64,000 nt of DNA from Smittia aterrima (GCA_033063855.1 CP093831.1:27838001-27902000); one strand, 5' to 3'; counted from the first letter of the stretch, positions 27,033 through 37,487 are shown. The notes: generated by a model not told the origin, from the sequence alone. Translations and numbers: made by a program.

Positions 27033-28181
27033 ATGGAAAAAATCTCAGCCAACATGAAAGTATCAACAGTGGAAAACAAGCCGAATGAGAAGGAAACAAA
27101 AGCAGAATCTGAATTGACAGCGAACAACTTGGACCCTTTGGCACACTTTTCACGCTTTCTTGACATTCCTGAAACGATTCTTCAACATTTAACTGGAAAA
27201 GATTTGGTAAAGATCTCCGAGGTCAGTCCACTTTGGTACAACGTAATCGCAGCGTCGAAGTATCTCATGGAAAAGATAAAAATTGTTTTGATTGGATATT
27301 CTAAGCTTCCAAAAGATTTGCTGAAAAATAGCTCGAGAAAATATCAAAACATTGAAATCCGACGAATCTACTATTGGACCTCCAAATACATTTCCCATTC
27401 GGAGCTTTGTTTATTTCTAAGCAAATCTCATGATTTAAAAAATATTTTAATCGACGAAACATATTTTCAAACAAAACTCGATTTGTGGAAATTTCTCTCG
27501 TCAATCGAATCATCAGTTGAAAGTCTTACTGTCATTTGCAAAGCGTCAACTGTATTTTCATTTGGTGACAAATCATCTTCAGACTTTGAATCTTTCAAAG
27601 TTTTAAATTTCCCAAAATTAAAAAGTTTGAAAATGACTTTTAGTAAATTTCATTTATTGGCCGAAGTTTATTCCAAGCTTTTGATGAACTCTGTTGCAAT
27701 CGAAAAATTTGAGTTCGAAATTGATGATGAAATTAACAGAGAAAGTATTTTATCCAAAATGCTCGAAAACTTCAAAAAACTTACAAATCTGAAACTTGTA
27801 ACAAGCAAAAGCGAAACGTTTGAATATGAATCCTTAAATCGATTTCAATTCAGGCTCAAAACTTTGACGATTAAGAAATTTAGAAATAATTATCAAAATT
27901 TGGAATTTATTAAATCACAAACCGATCATCTCGAAGAGTTGGCGGTAGATGGTGGATACGTGGAAGAAATATTCAAATTGATCAAGAAAATGCCAAAGCT
28001 TAAGATCCTAGACATCGATTATCAACATGACCACCTCAGACACGAGATTCCAAAAGAAATTTATGAATCGATCGCTGATTTGAAATTGAGATATTTGAGA
28101 GATGTTAGAAACCTTAAGATTTTTGCGAAAAAAATGAGTCCAAACGTAATAAGACTTAGCTTCTACTTTAATAAAAAATAG
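27033..28181 (+). CDS. F-box/LRR-like protein, copy 2
   Basis: Single coding exon, 382 residues. The F-box-like segment is at about residues 31-75 (LDPLAHFSRFLDIPETIL, LTGKDLVKISEVSPLWYNVI). It is followed by SSRKYQNIEI and repeated leucine-rich units (LNFPKLKSLKMTF, MPKLKILDIDY, SIADLKLRYL), as in F-box/LRR proteins. It lacks the last ~60 residues of copy 3, which end in the conserved GN(F/V) tail. Known F-box proteins bind Skp1 in a cullin ligase. The target here is unknown. It is a tandem paralogue of the genes at 25766 and 33591. An F-box is the best match, but the domain is divergent. Confidence 0.7.
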   Translation: MEKISANMKVSTVENKPNEKETKAESELTANNLDPLAHFSRFLDIPETILQHLTGKDLVKISEVSPLWYNVIAASKYLMEKIKIVLIGYSKLPKDLLKNSSRKYQNIEIRRIYYWTSKYISHSELCLFLSKSHDLKNILIDETYFQTKLDLWKFLSSIESSVESLTVICKASTVFSFGDKSSSDFESFKVLNFPKLKSLKMTFSKFHLLAEVYSKLLMNSVAIEKFEFEIDDEINRESILSKMLENFKKLTNLKLVTSKSETFEYESLNRFQFRLKTLTIKKFRNNYQNLEFIKSQTDHLEELAVDGGYVEEIFKLIKKMPKLKILDIDYQHDHLRHEIPKEIYESIADLKLRYLRDVRNLKIFAKKMSPNVIRLSFYFNKK

Positions 28182-28956
28182 TTGGCAGCTTTTTAAAAAA
28201 ATTAAATTAAATTAGATTCTAAATTTCAAAGAACTAAATGTCTTATCGCAAGTCCACATCGGACTAAGTAAACCTAGTAAATGGAAAACCCTACAGTAAG
28301 TTCGGTAGGAACTGTTACTGCCACTTTTTCTAATAACTTTTGAGTCTGGTTTGTTGGAATTACCACTTTGTGGAAACGAAAGAATAATGCTATTGTTATT
28401 TTCCTTTAAGGAATTCTAAAAAATTTGAATTAGAATATTTTACTCAAAGACACAATCGTTAAAAAAAGCTTGGTTCTTACTGGGTTTGAAAAACTACAGA
28501 AGAAAAATTCAAAAGCAATTCCAATTTAAACTCCACGTCAAAAACAAGTTGGCAAACGTGTCTTTGGTGTGAAACGTTTTGCACATGTGCTTTTAACATC
28601 TCTGGAATTAAAACTTCAAGAAGATGGCAGTTTAAGGATGTAACTACGAAGAGACTTCGCTTTATTTTATTTTCAGATCTGTTTATAAAAATCAATGATT
28701 TGAGAAAATCTATAAAATCATTTTCTGAGCTGAGAGACAAATTTGTTTGCTAATATTGAAATAAAAATTTTAGACTGGAAATGTTCAGGTAGCAAAGGAC
28801 TTTTAGAGCCGTTTAAAAATTGAACCGAAGGGTAATTAGGTCTTTGCTAATTTAGGTAAAAAAAATGATTTAAATTGGCAACTTGAAACAAAGAAAGTTC
28901 ATTCTAAGTTTATCCTTCGATCAGTTCGCATCTCCAAAGAAAGTTAAAAGTTCATC
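28182..28956. other. Intergenic stretch with one repeat remnant
   Basis: No gene was supported. It contains a fragment, at about 28262-28330, of the dispersed repeat family found between the IR genes (see that entry), and AT-rich sequence leading to the zinc-finger gene. Confidence 0.5.
28262..28330 (-). repeat. Fragment of long-inverted-repeat element
   Basis: 'ACCCTACAGTAAGTTCGGTA...TGTTACTGCCACTTTTT' is the inverse of the terminal sequence ACAAGTGGCAGTAGCAGTTC seen at 53795, 55065 and 63520. It is a solo terminal fragment that lies outside the IR array. Confidence 0.65.
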
Positions 28957-30183
28957 ATGGCCGATTATTCTCAAGTTATCGTTGACAACATCAAACACGA
29001 ACCAGAAAGACATTTCGTCTTCATTATGCCGGAAGATCCAGAACCAGAGTTTGAAGAAGTGAAGGAAGTGAAAATAGTTTTGAGGAAATTTGATGGAGGC
29101 TGGAAGAAACATCCAGCAAAGATGTTTGAATCTTATTTCGTTTGTGGCAAATGTGAGTTTGCAACTAGAACATCAAAACGTTTGCCTAAACATTTAAAAT
29201 CTTGCAAAGGTTTTCAAAAATGTGGAAAATGTAATTTGATGAGCAAATCAGAAAATATTGAGAAATGTCGCTTTTGCGATCTTAAATTCGACTGCAGCAA
29301 CTGTAAAACGAGTCACACCAATAAAGATCATCGCAAGGGAACTAGTTGGCATTGCACTAAATGCGAATTTAAAACTTTGAGCAAAGGAAGTCTACGAAAT
29401 CATTTTCAGAGTCATGTGAAAAGTATTTACTGCGAAACTTGCAAAAAATCATTTCCATTTAAAGAAAATTTAAAAATTCATCAACAGCAGCATCGACACG
29501 GAGATTTCGCTTTGGAACCACAAATAAAGTTTGAATGCGGATCTTGCACTTGTTCATTTGCAACGAAAGGTGGATTAAAAGTACATGAAAAGCTCGTTCA
29601 TAGTGAAAAGAAGTTCCATTGCGATATTTGTGGTAAGATATACAAAAATAAGATGCTTCTACGAAGTCACATTCAAACGCATAACAAAGTTTCATGCCCG
29701 ATTTGTCAGCGAATGTTCACTGAGTATCGTCTAACGGATCACATTGAGCAGCATTCGTCCACAACAAAGTTCAATTGTGAAGTTTGCGATAAAGTTTTCT
29801 CCAACAAGAATAAATTATACGATCACAACTCAAGAGATCATGATAAGAATGAAGTTCAGTGCGATTTGTGTGGAAAAAAAATCAGGAACAAATATTTGAT
29901 TAGAAAACACATGCCAACACATTTGAAAGTTTCATGTCCAATTTGTAGCAGATCAATGAACAAACATGCTTTGAAACGACACATTGAAGCGCTTCATCCA
30001 TCAGGAGAGAAGTTTTTGGCTTGTCACATTCAAATGTGTCTACAAAAGTTCAAAAATATCAAAGAACTGAGAAAGCACAAGAAAATTCACATCGGACCAA
30101 AATGTTTCAAATGCCCGACTTGCAATCAACAAATGAAAGTTCTCCGAGATATGAAGCAACACATGAAAAACAAATCTCACTGA
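28957..30183 (+). CDS. C2H2 zinc-finger protein with about ten fingers
   Basis: Likely nuclear DNA-binding regulator. Intronless, 408 residues. The N-terminal ~55 residues are acidic (EDPEPEFEEVKEVK). A Cys-rich stretch then spans residues ~65-115 (CGKCEFATR, CGKCNLM, CRFCDLKFDCSNC), with incomplete finger spacing. Ten C2H2 fingers follow from about residue 130, such as CETCKKSF...H, CDICGKIY...H, CPICQRMF...H, CEVCDKVF...H and CDLCGKKI...H. The last two are spaced atypically (CHIQMCLQKF, and a terminal HMKNKSH). No ZAD or BTB domain is present. Typical linkers (TGEKP) are mostly absent; one SGEKF-like linker appears. The target is unknown. Confidence 0.85.
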   Translation: MADYSQVIVDNIKHEPERHFVFIMPEDPEPEFEEVKEVKIVLRKFDGGWKKHPAKMFESYFVCGKCEFATRTSKRLPKHLKSCKGFQKCGKCNLMSKSENIEKCRFCDLKFDCSNCKTSHTNKDHRKGTSWHCTKCEFKTLSKGSLRNHFQSHVKSIYCETCKKSFPFKENLKIHQQQHRHGDFALEPQIKFECGSCTCSFATKGGLKVHEKLVHSEKKFHCDICGKIYKNKMLLRSHIQTHNKVSCPICQRMFTEYRLTDHIEQHSSTTKFNCEVCDKVFSNKNKLYDHNSRDHDKNEVQCDLCGKKIRNKYLIRKHMPTHLKVSCPICSRSMNKHALKRHIEALHPSGEKFLACHIQMCLQKFKNIKELRKHKKIHIGPKCFKCPTCNQQMKVLRDMKQHMKNKSH

Positions 30184-31160
30184 ACTTAAATTAATTTTTG
30201 TTTGAAATTGTTCGCAATATTTGAAAGAAAATCATTAATAATTCAAATTTCTATAATCAAACGTTTTCATTTTTCCACTCATCAACTCATTTTCAGAAGA
30301 TCTCTTGGACAAGTTATCCCATCAAAGAAAGTAAACGAAATTCCTTGAGCAAAGCTGCAGTCTTTTCCATTTAAGAATCGTAAATCGCAAAGTTTATTCG
30401 TTGGCGTTAACTGTTCACATTAAAACGCTTCCCTTCTAAAATATTCTTTGTTTTATCTTCAAACGAATTAAACATTGTTGTTAAACGTGTTACTCGTATG
30501 TATAAACCGATTTTGTGTGAAACACGTGAAAGTTCCACGGTGGAACTGTAATTGGTGTAAAACGATAATTTTCAAATTTTCGAAGCAGAAAAATCAGCGG
30601 ATTCAGAAATATTTTAAGATTTACTTTAGATTTTTGTTTCAGTGAATGAATTTTCAAGTTAATTTTTGTGACAACTTTTAATGTGTCGCACAAGAATTTT
30701 AAGGTTTTTTCATCCGGAGGATGGAAGCAGAATCGCAAAGTTTCGAAGATGGATTTGATTGCTCAAGTGGTTCGAGCCCACGGGGCTGGAGTCTGGTGAG
30801 CTCCATACAAATTTTTCAAACTTTTTCGATTTGTTCAGATTTCTTAACATTTTCGCTGACACTTCTTCACGAGAAATGTTCAGCGTGCTCAAACGAATAT
30901 TTGGATTCCAGAGCTGGACCAGATATGAGTCCACCTTCAACCAGCGCCTAGTGAAACCTTTGGACTTAGAGCATTGAGTTCTTTACATGAAATGATCAGC
31001 TGGTACGAAATATTTTCTGCAATTTCCTTTTCTGAATGAAAAGTGCCGACTGGTCGAATACATTCGATTTCTTATCGCAATTGTTGGGTCAAGCTCAGGT
31101 CAAGAAACAATATGCAGTTTACAGCAACTTCAGTCTACTCTGAGTCTTTGATCGAAGAAC
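30184..31160. other. Intergenic stretch upstream of LRR gene
   Basis: No supported coding exon. The centre holds the tRNA-promoter-like repeat listed at 30700-30960. The right end is the 5' flank of the LRR gene. Confidence 0.5.
30700..30960 (+). repeat. Dispersed repeat with tRNA-like promoter boxes
   Basis: It begins with the near-palindrome TTTTTCATCCGGAGGATGGA, then TTTCGAAGATGGATTTGA, an A-box-like GCTCAAGTGG and a B-box-like GGTTCGAGCCC at 30769. It continues with GAGTCTGGTGAGCTCCATAC, GAAATGTTCAGCGTGCTC and ATATGAGTCCACCTTC. Close copies occur at 58260-58450 and 61770-61955. The boxes suggest a tRNA-related SINE-like part, but they touch each other, which is not the normal tRNA spacing. 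Confidence 0.65.
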
Positions 31161-33290
31161 ATGGAGCTCTTGAAATATTTCCAGATCACTTTGTTGCTCT
31201 TCGGATTCGTCGAAAGCTTTCGATTGGATTGTGAGTTTGATTTGGTGTCTCCAATCGTGAATTCTCAAAGAAGTAAGAAAGAACCATCGTGCTCAATGAA
31301 GGAGTTTAAAGTTCTTGAAAACGAAACAGCAGTGACAGAAGTTTCGGGAAATTACCTTCCAGAGATCAAAACAAATGATGACGTGAAAATATTTTATATT
31401 GCTGTTGGAATCAACACTGAACATGTTCCCACGAAAGTTTGTAATTTCTTCAAAAACTTGGAACTATTTGTGCTCAGTGGCCACTCAATTAAAAGAATTA
31501 GTCGAGAAGTCTTCATCAACTGCAAGAAAGTGTGGAGAGTTCGCATCTCGTTTACTTCGCTGACGAATTTGCCAAAAGATCTTTTCGTCGACTTAATCGA
31601 ATTGGATGAACTTTGGATTTTCAACAACAACAAACTCGTTTCCTTGCCAGCAGATTTGTTCGAGAAGAATACAAAATTAAGAGAGTTACATTTAATTGAC
31701 AATCCTCTCAGCACAATCGACGCTGAAATTCCGTCATCATTGACTTCGATTGCGATCTCTGCTGCTTTTGGCGTTTGCATTGACAAGATATTTCCGAGAG
31801 ACGTTTCGGACTTGAACTTGTTCCTTGAAGAGGTTGCTTCAAAATGCGAAAGTCCAACAAAAAAATCTTATCGATTAAAGACGAACGAGCTCTACAAAAC
31901 TTTATCAGAGAAAGAAGAGAAAATTGCGAAATTGAAATCTTCATTCGGTTCTTGCGATGGAAATCTAAACGCAGCGACTAATTTGTTGATGTCATCTAAA
32001 GCCCTTCAAACTTGCTCATCGATCGACGTTATCAGCAGATTCTCTGAACATGAAAAAGTTGTTTTGCTTTGCGAATCTTTCGACGAAAGTTCATGTGTCG
32101 CCATTGACTTGAAAGTTCAATTTGATAACACGAGAATTGATAAGTTCTCCGATGCAATGAGAGCTCCAAGCAAATTAAAATCGCTAACAATTTTAAAGCA
32201 ACAAACTTTGTTCCTGCCAGCAAATTTGGGTGAAATGTTCTCGAACCTCAAGGACCTGAATGTAACTTACTCTGGACTCTTCAGCATCGACAATTCATGT
32301 TTGAGTGGATTAAAGAATTTACAAACTTTGATTCTGAGAGGAAACAAAATTCATGAGATTCCGTTGAAAGCATTCATGGAAGTTAAGACTTTGAAAATTC
32401 TTGACTTATCAGAAAACAAAATTGAGAAAGTTAAAGCGGAAACATTCAGATCACTCACGAGTCTAAAAATCTTGAATCTTAGTGGCAACAAATTAAAGTT
32501 AATTAGCAGCAATTTCTTAAACTCACTCAAGTCAATCGAAAAAGCAGATCTTACAAACAATGACTGCATTGATATCAGTTTCCCGGAAGCTACGAAGGAG
32601 ATCATTGAGAAAACTATCATCGCCAAATGCGTTTTGCCAGTTAAACTAAATTGCGGAGAGGACACAAAACAAATTGAAGAGAACGACGATTTTCTTAGCT
32701 ACAAAGATTCTGATATTTCTACTCTCAAGATCGTTGATCAATCGATGAATTTTGTTCCCTCGAAACTCTCAAAAATGTTTCCCAATCTCCAAATCATTGT
32801 CATCAAAAACTCAGGATTACTCTCCTTGCGAAGAAATGATTTTCCAGGACTCAATCGATTGAAGAAGATTGAGATCACAGGAAACAATTTGACATCGATT
32901 GAAAAAGGAACGTTCGATGAAGTGACTGAACTTGAAGTTCTCGATTTGTCATCAAACGAAATTGTTTCGTTGCCATCAAGAATATTTATTTACTTGGAGA
33001 ACCTGAAGAAATTAATTCTCTCATCAAATCGCCTCAAACAGTTCACCGCTGACCTTCTACCGTTTAAATGCTTAATCGTAGAATTCCGAATCAACAGCAA
33101 CCAACTCCAAATGATTGAAGCGAATACTTTGCGTTTTCTGAAAAATTCCAAAGTCATCGACTTCTCAAACAACATTTGCATTGACACAGAGTACGAGAAG
33201 TATAATGTTTATGGAATATCTTTCCCTGATCTTTCTGGACACATCAAATCGCTTTGTTTATTTCCGTGTGATATTTTCAATTGCTCGTAG
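31161..33290 (+). CDS. Secreted leucine-rich-repeat protein
   Basis: 709 residues, one coding exon. The first ~20 residues form a signal peptide (LLKYFQITLLLFGFVESF). Three similar modules follow, each starting with a short Cys-containing strand (LDCEFD, LLCESFDESSC, LNCGEDTKQIEEND) and continuing into LRR arrays at about residues 90-200, 355-460 and 530-690. Typical repeats are LQTLILRGNKIHEIP, LKILDLSENKIEKV and LEVLDLSSNEIVSLP. Repeat ends are capped by C(I/V)D motifs. There is no transmembrane segment or GPI-like tail, and the protein ends in DIFNCS. The family resembles secreted insect LRR proteins used in recognition or adhesion. The ligand is unknown. Its last ~170 residues are duplicated at 37488-38016, beside IR copy 2. 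Confidence 0.85.
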   Translation: MELLKYFQITLLLFGFVESFRLDCEFDLVSPIVNSQRSKKEPSCSMKEFKVLENETAVTEVSGNYLPEIKTNDDVKIFYIAVGINTEHVPTKVCNFFKNLELFVLSGHSIKRISREVFINCKKVWRVRISFTSLTNLPKDLFVDLIELDELWIFNNNKLVSLPADLFEKNTKLRELHLIDNPLSTIDAEIPSSLTSIAISAAFGVCIDKIFPRDVSDLNLFLEEVASKCESPTKKSYRLKTNELYKTLSEKEEKIAKLKSSFGSCDGNLNAATNLLMSSKALQTCSSIDVISRFSEHEKVVLLCESFDESSCVAIDLKVQFDNTRIDKFSDAMRAPSKLKSLTILKQQTLFLPANLGEMFSNLKDLNVTYSGLFSIDNSCLSGLKNLQTLILRGNKIHEIPLKAFMEVKTLKILDLSENKIEKVKAETFRSLTSLKILNLSGNKLKLISSNFLNSLKSIEKADLTNNDCIDISFPEATKEIIEKTIIAKCVLPVKLNCGEDTKQIEENDDFLSYKDSDISTLKIVDQSMNFVPSKLSKMFPNLQIIVIKNSGLLSLRRNDFPGLNRLKKIEITGNNLTSIEKGTFDEVTELEVLDLSSNEIVSLPSRIFIYLENLKKLILSSNRLKQFTADLLPFKCLIVEFRINSNQLQMIEANTLRFLKNSKVIDFSNNICIDTEYEKYNVYGISFPDLSGHIKSLCLFPCDIFNCS

Positions 33291-33295
33291 AACAA

Positions 33296-33350
33296 AATTT
33301 ATATATTATATTATATTATATTACATTATATATTAATTATAAATAAATAT
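33296..33350. repeat. AT-rich simple repeat
   Basis: A TATATTATATTATATTA run directly after the LRR stop codon. A shorter version follows the duplicated LRR fragment at 38025-38055. Confidence 0.85.
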
Positions 33351-33590
33351 TTCTTATTAAAATGAAAATCTTTTTTTTACTGAAACTTAAAGCTCATTGA
33401 AAGCTTCCTGGTTTCTGCTTCCTTCAGGAGACATCATTAACATTCGACACTCGACATTCGAAAGTGTTTATTAGCATCGTGTAAATTTTTTTCGTTCTCA
33501 AAAATATTTAAAAGGTAACAACCTCACACGCATTTTCATCTGCTGGAATTTTCAAATTGAATTCAAATTTCTTCTAATATAAAGATAATC

Positions 33591-34913
33591 ATGGAGGGAA
33601 GCTCAGAAATGATCGCTAATAAAATATCAATGAAGGAAAATATTTCAAGCGAAGCATCAGAAGCCGCAAGAATTTTAAATGGAGGATCCTATAAGAAACT
33701 AATTGAGTTGAGTGAGAACAACTTGGACCCTTTGGCATACTTCTCACGTTTTCTCGACATTCCGGAAATGATTCTTCAACATCTCAAAGGCAAAGGTTTG
33801 ATGCAGATTTCTAAAGTCAGTCCTCTTTGGTATTGCTTCATCGGTTCGTCGAGGGATCTCATGAAAAAGATAAAAGTTGTTTTTAGTCGCAAACCTTACC
33901 GGGACGCGAACGATTTCCTGGAAAATAGCTCGAGAAAATATCAAAATATTGAAGTTGCTGAACGAACAGAATATCCTCCGTACAGAGACTTTCACTTTCT
34001 TAGCAGACTAAGCAAGGCTGGCGATTGGAAAAACGTTTCAATTAAAGAAGACTGTTTTGAATCAAAACTCGAATTATGGAAATTCCTCTCGTCAATCGAA
34101 TCATCCGTTGAAAGCCTTTCTCTCAGAAGTCTAAAACACGGCAACCCTAGACCATTTGATCGTGAACCAACGACAAAGTTAAAAGTTTTAAACTTCCCGA
34201 AGTTAAAACATTTGAAAATGGAATTTAATTCCTTTCCTAACATGAGCGAATTTCACGCCAGACTTTTCTTAAATTTGTTTGCTATCGAAACATTTGAGTT
34301 TACTGGTGATTTCCTTCTAAGAGCTAGCTATGGCGCTTTAACAAAAATGTTCGTAAACTTCAACAAGCTTACAAGCTTGAAACTTGTAATATACAAAGGT
34401 CAGATGTTTGGAGACGATTCTTGGAAACGATTTCAATTCAAGCTCAAAAGTTTGTCAATAAAATTTGAAGGAAACTTTGGTCGCAGCATCAATTTTCTGA
34501 ATTTTCTTAAATCACAAAGCGATCAACTCGAAAAGTTGTCGTTCGAACGCTACGACGACAGAGAACTCATCAGCATAATTGTGAAAATGCCGAAGCTCAA
34601 AAGTCTCGAACTAAAGAGTTGCCGAATTTTTTTCGAAAACGAAATTCCAAACGAAATATCTTCATCGATTACTGATCTGAAGTTAAAGTATATGCTTAAC
34701 ATTGACAGCCTAAAGTTTCTACTGTTGTCAATGCCAAATATAAGAAGTCTAAGCATTTGTCTAATTGATGAAGAATTCTTTAAACTTTTAATCGAAATGA
34801 ATAGAAAATTTGAAGAATTGAGAGTTGACCGGTTGGTTGATGTCGACGAAAATGATCTGAAGAAAATTTTGGTTGAATGGACCGGAAAAGTTCATGTAGG
34901 AAATTTTAATTAA
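33591..34913 (+). CDS. F-box/LRR-like protein, copy 3, full length
   Basis: 440 residues, one coding exon, and the longest of the three paralogues. The F-box-like segment is at about residues 43-85 (LDPLAYFSRFLDIPEMIL, LKGKGLMQISKVSPLWYCFI). SSRKYQNIEV and irregular LRRs follow (LNFPKLKHLKMEF, MPKLKSLELKSC, SSITDLKLKYM, MPNIRSLSICL). The C-terminus is RKFEELRVDRLVDVDENDLK ending in GNFN. Degenerate pieces of this gene's 3' half occur at 38052-38168 and 49096-49429, each just downstream of an IR gene. This intact copy is placed the same way, tail-to-tail with IR copy 1. It is a probable SCF ligase adaptor. The substrate is unknown. Confidence 0.75.
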   Translation: MEGSSEMIANKISMKENISSEASEAARILNGGSYKKLIELSENNLDPLAYFSRFLDIPEMILQHLKGKGLMQISKVSPLWYCFIGSSRDLMKKIKVVFSRKPYRDANDFLENSSRKYQNIEVAERTEYPPYRDFHFLSRLSKAGDWKNVSIKEDCFESKLELWKFLSSIESSVESLSLRSLKHGNPRPFDREPTTKLKVLNFPKLKHLKMEFNSFPNMSEFHARLFLNLFAIETFEFTGDFLLRASYGALTKMFVNFNKLTSLKLVIYKGQMFGDDSWKRFQFKLKSLSIKFEGNFGRSINFLNFLKSQSDQLEKLSFERYDDRELISIIVKMPKLKSLELKSCRIFFENEIPNEISSSITDLKLKYMLNIDSLKFLLLSMPNIRSLSICLIDEEFFKLLIEMNRKFEELRVDRLVDVDENDLKKILVEWTGKVHVGNFN

Positions 34914-35143
34914 AAGAATTGTTAATTGAATAAAAAAATTTAAGTTTATAATAATAAATTTTCAAACATAATCTTACTTGTTTTTTTTTTTTTTGCTTTA
35001 GCCCAAATTTCTTTAATGCGTCATCTTTTTGGGTTTCGAGAGTTATAAACAATAAATAATAAATTCACTTTATTCACATTTGACATTGAATTTAAAACAT
35101 TTCAAACAAAACTTTTGAGTTGTCTCGCTTTGAATTGTATGGT

Positions 35144-37180
35144 CTAATGTCGTGATGAGTAGAAAGCCCTCAAAATGTATTTCATGACGAGAAAGTCTTT
35201 CAGAGCTGTGATCCATTCGAAGATGAACGCAGCAACTGCAAACAACAAGCTCGAAGTCCAAATGACGAATCCAGGTTCAAGCATCTTCATGTTCAAAATT
35301 TTCGGGTCCTCGACGTCTATAAAACGTTTTTCCTGTAGCTCCGGCCACTGCATATTTCCACATGCTCGTCCAAGCAATGGATGCATAAAGATTCCACCAA
35401 CGAAATGTTGTTTCATTCTGTGTTCAATTGTTTCAAACAAATGATGATGACGTGCTAATTTAAGTCCACAAATATTCAAGTGCGAATAATCCTTAACCAT
35501 TTGTTTGAGATATTTCTTTTTCTTAATATCGTCTTGACGTCGGTCTTTACTATAAAACTTGACCATTCCTAACCCACAAGTGTTTATCTGAAGGGCACAT
35601 AAGTCGCATGGAGTACTAGCGCCAAGTGAATAAACTTTTCCTCTATAAGTAAAAATATATTAAAAATTATCAATTGAGAATTCTTGTCGCTAGCAAGTTA
35701 TAAAAAAGCTTGTTTAAGACTTAGACTCTGAGTACAATGATCAATTTACCTTTTAGAAATTTCTGTTTCCGGAAACTTTTCTTTATAATTTTCCTCCATA
35801 GCGAAAGTGTAACCTTTCTCAATCATCTCGTCGATCGTGTGCACATTCGGTTTTTCGATTTCTTTCTGCATGAACTCGAAGGTTTTTCCTTGCCAAGCTG
35901 TTCGAATGATCAAGCAATAAAGAATGAACGACATTGTCAGGAATCTTGCGAAGTTTCTTCTGGGCATGACGACTAGTGAGATTCCAAAGAATATTTTAAT
36001 GACATTGAGCGCTGGTGTATCGATTTCGTGGCCGATGATGAAGTCTCTTATCGATTTTTTCACGCAGCAGTACAAGATCAGAATCGTCGTGAATGCTGTC
36101 ACAAAGGTGATTGCTATCATTGCCCACGTGAAGTCATCGAAAGGCATCACCAACTTGTCGTATTCAGAATAGTATGTGAAGTTTTCATTTGTTGTCAATC
36201 GAGTATCAATGTATTCGAGAGGAAAGGTGATGAAATTGATATCGCCTCCTATTTCGTATCTAACAACAAATAGAAAAGAAATAATTTGTGATGGACAGTT
36301 TCTTATGAATTACTTACTCGTCGTCGAGCTGTTTGTGTCGATATCTATCAAAACCACCAAGACATCCTTTCGCGAACAAAACATCAACATTGCTGCCCTT
36401 ATTAATCATTGTTACGTTGTTGAGAACATGAAGAGCTTTGGTAACTTCAATATCAAGCTGTGAAAATGTTAATCCATCTGCCAAAGCTTGATGCGCAACG
36501 ATAGTGCAGCCATGAAGATTTGCCGATTTTCTCATCGAGAAATTTTCGTTTTCCCATTTTCTTGTCTTTTTGTTGAACTTATTGACTTCAATTAGCTGAA
36601 GCTTTCCACATTTTCCAGGAGAGAACCAAACAAACGTCAGCAGTTTGATGTAATCAGTTTCGTCAACGAGGAAATATTCGTATTGGATGATGTCCAGTAA
36701 ATATGTATTGAGATGGTACATATCCTCGTAGAAAATTTTGTTGTTTTTCGACCTTTCGATGACATCCGCTTCGAGCGATTCAATGTCAGAGATTGTTGCG
36801 TGTTGACAATAGACGAAAAGCTGAAGTGGTTTGTAGAATTCGTTTGTTAAATTTAAATTTTGATTGAATTCCTTGACGAATGAGAAATTGTTGAAGGTTA
36901 AGAGAGTTGAGCTGTCGAGCAAGATCTTTTCCTTTTCCAGTTGCAAGTTCTTCAGTTGAAATGGCATCGCGTTCTCGTTCAAGTCCTTCAAGACGAGTGA
37001 CGTCATCGTGTCCGAGTCTACTCCATAATTGTTGATGAACATTCTCGTCTCCAGTTGGAATAAATGACGAGTTACGTTCTCAAAAGCCTTCGACAAGACT
37101 TCTAGCGAAGAATCAACATTTAAAATCATTCCTTCGCACAAAACACTGAGTAGCAATGAAAAGATGAAATAAACTTTCAT
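35144..37180 (-). CDS. Divergent ionotropic receptor, array copy 1 (subtype A)
   Basis: Ligand-gated cation channel of the chemosensory IR family (iGluR-related), expected in sensory dendrite membranes. Exons 36318-37180, 35750-36259 and 35144-35642 sum to 1872 nt (623 aa). Signal peptide YFIFSLLLSVLCEG. The ligand-binding region has the IR hallmark SANLHGCTI near residue 222. M1 is TWAMIAITFVTAFTTILIL (~332-354). The pore/M2 segment runs through VVMPRRNFARFLTMSFILY to IIRTAWQGKTF (~376-414), where RTAWQG matches the RxAYQG motif after IR M2. M3 is PGFVIWTSSLLFAVAAFIF (~580-602). Ends AFYSSRH. A polyadenylation signal (AATAAA on the minus strand) is at 35069-35074. Intron 1 is only 58 bp. A conserved upstream block is at 37321-37380. 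Confidence 0.85.
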
Positions 37181-37320
37181 TTTCCTTCACAATTTTTTTA
37201 TTTTTAACTTAGTAACTCGAAAAATTCCTCTGCAATGACAGAAGAGAACGTTACCTTAGCCACTTATTTGTTGAAAATGTCTCAACACGGTCTAACATGT
37301 AAAATATTGAAACAAGTGTT

Positions 37321-37380
37321 ATCTGCATGAGAAAATATTCAAGGCTTCAACAGTTTTCTTCAGTTAGAAGTTGTGCGTGT
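37321..37380 (-). promoter_or_regulatory. Conserved upstream block of IR copy 1
   Basis: On the minus strand it carries ACAACTT, a pyrimidine-rich stretch and then GAATATTTTCTCATGCAGAT, about 140 bp before the ATG. The same block precedes all seven IR copies whose upstream DNA is in the window. It could be a core promoter or a leader-exon splice acceptor (TTTTCTCATGCAG). Confidence 0.6.
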
Positions 37381-37487
37381 CTTCGATTTATTGGTAACTA
37401 GCGTGTCTTGTCGACGTTCGTCGACCGGTGAAGGCTAGTCGCATTATTGGTTGGTTTCGAAAAGAGTTAATGTTCAAATGACTCGAC

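Noticed and set aside
30769..30779. A genuine tRNA gene based on the GGTTCGAGCCC string
   Set aside because: No acceptor stem or cloverleaf can be folded around it, and the A-box-like string touches the B-box. It recurs within dispersed repeats.
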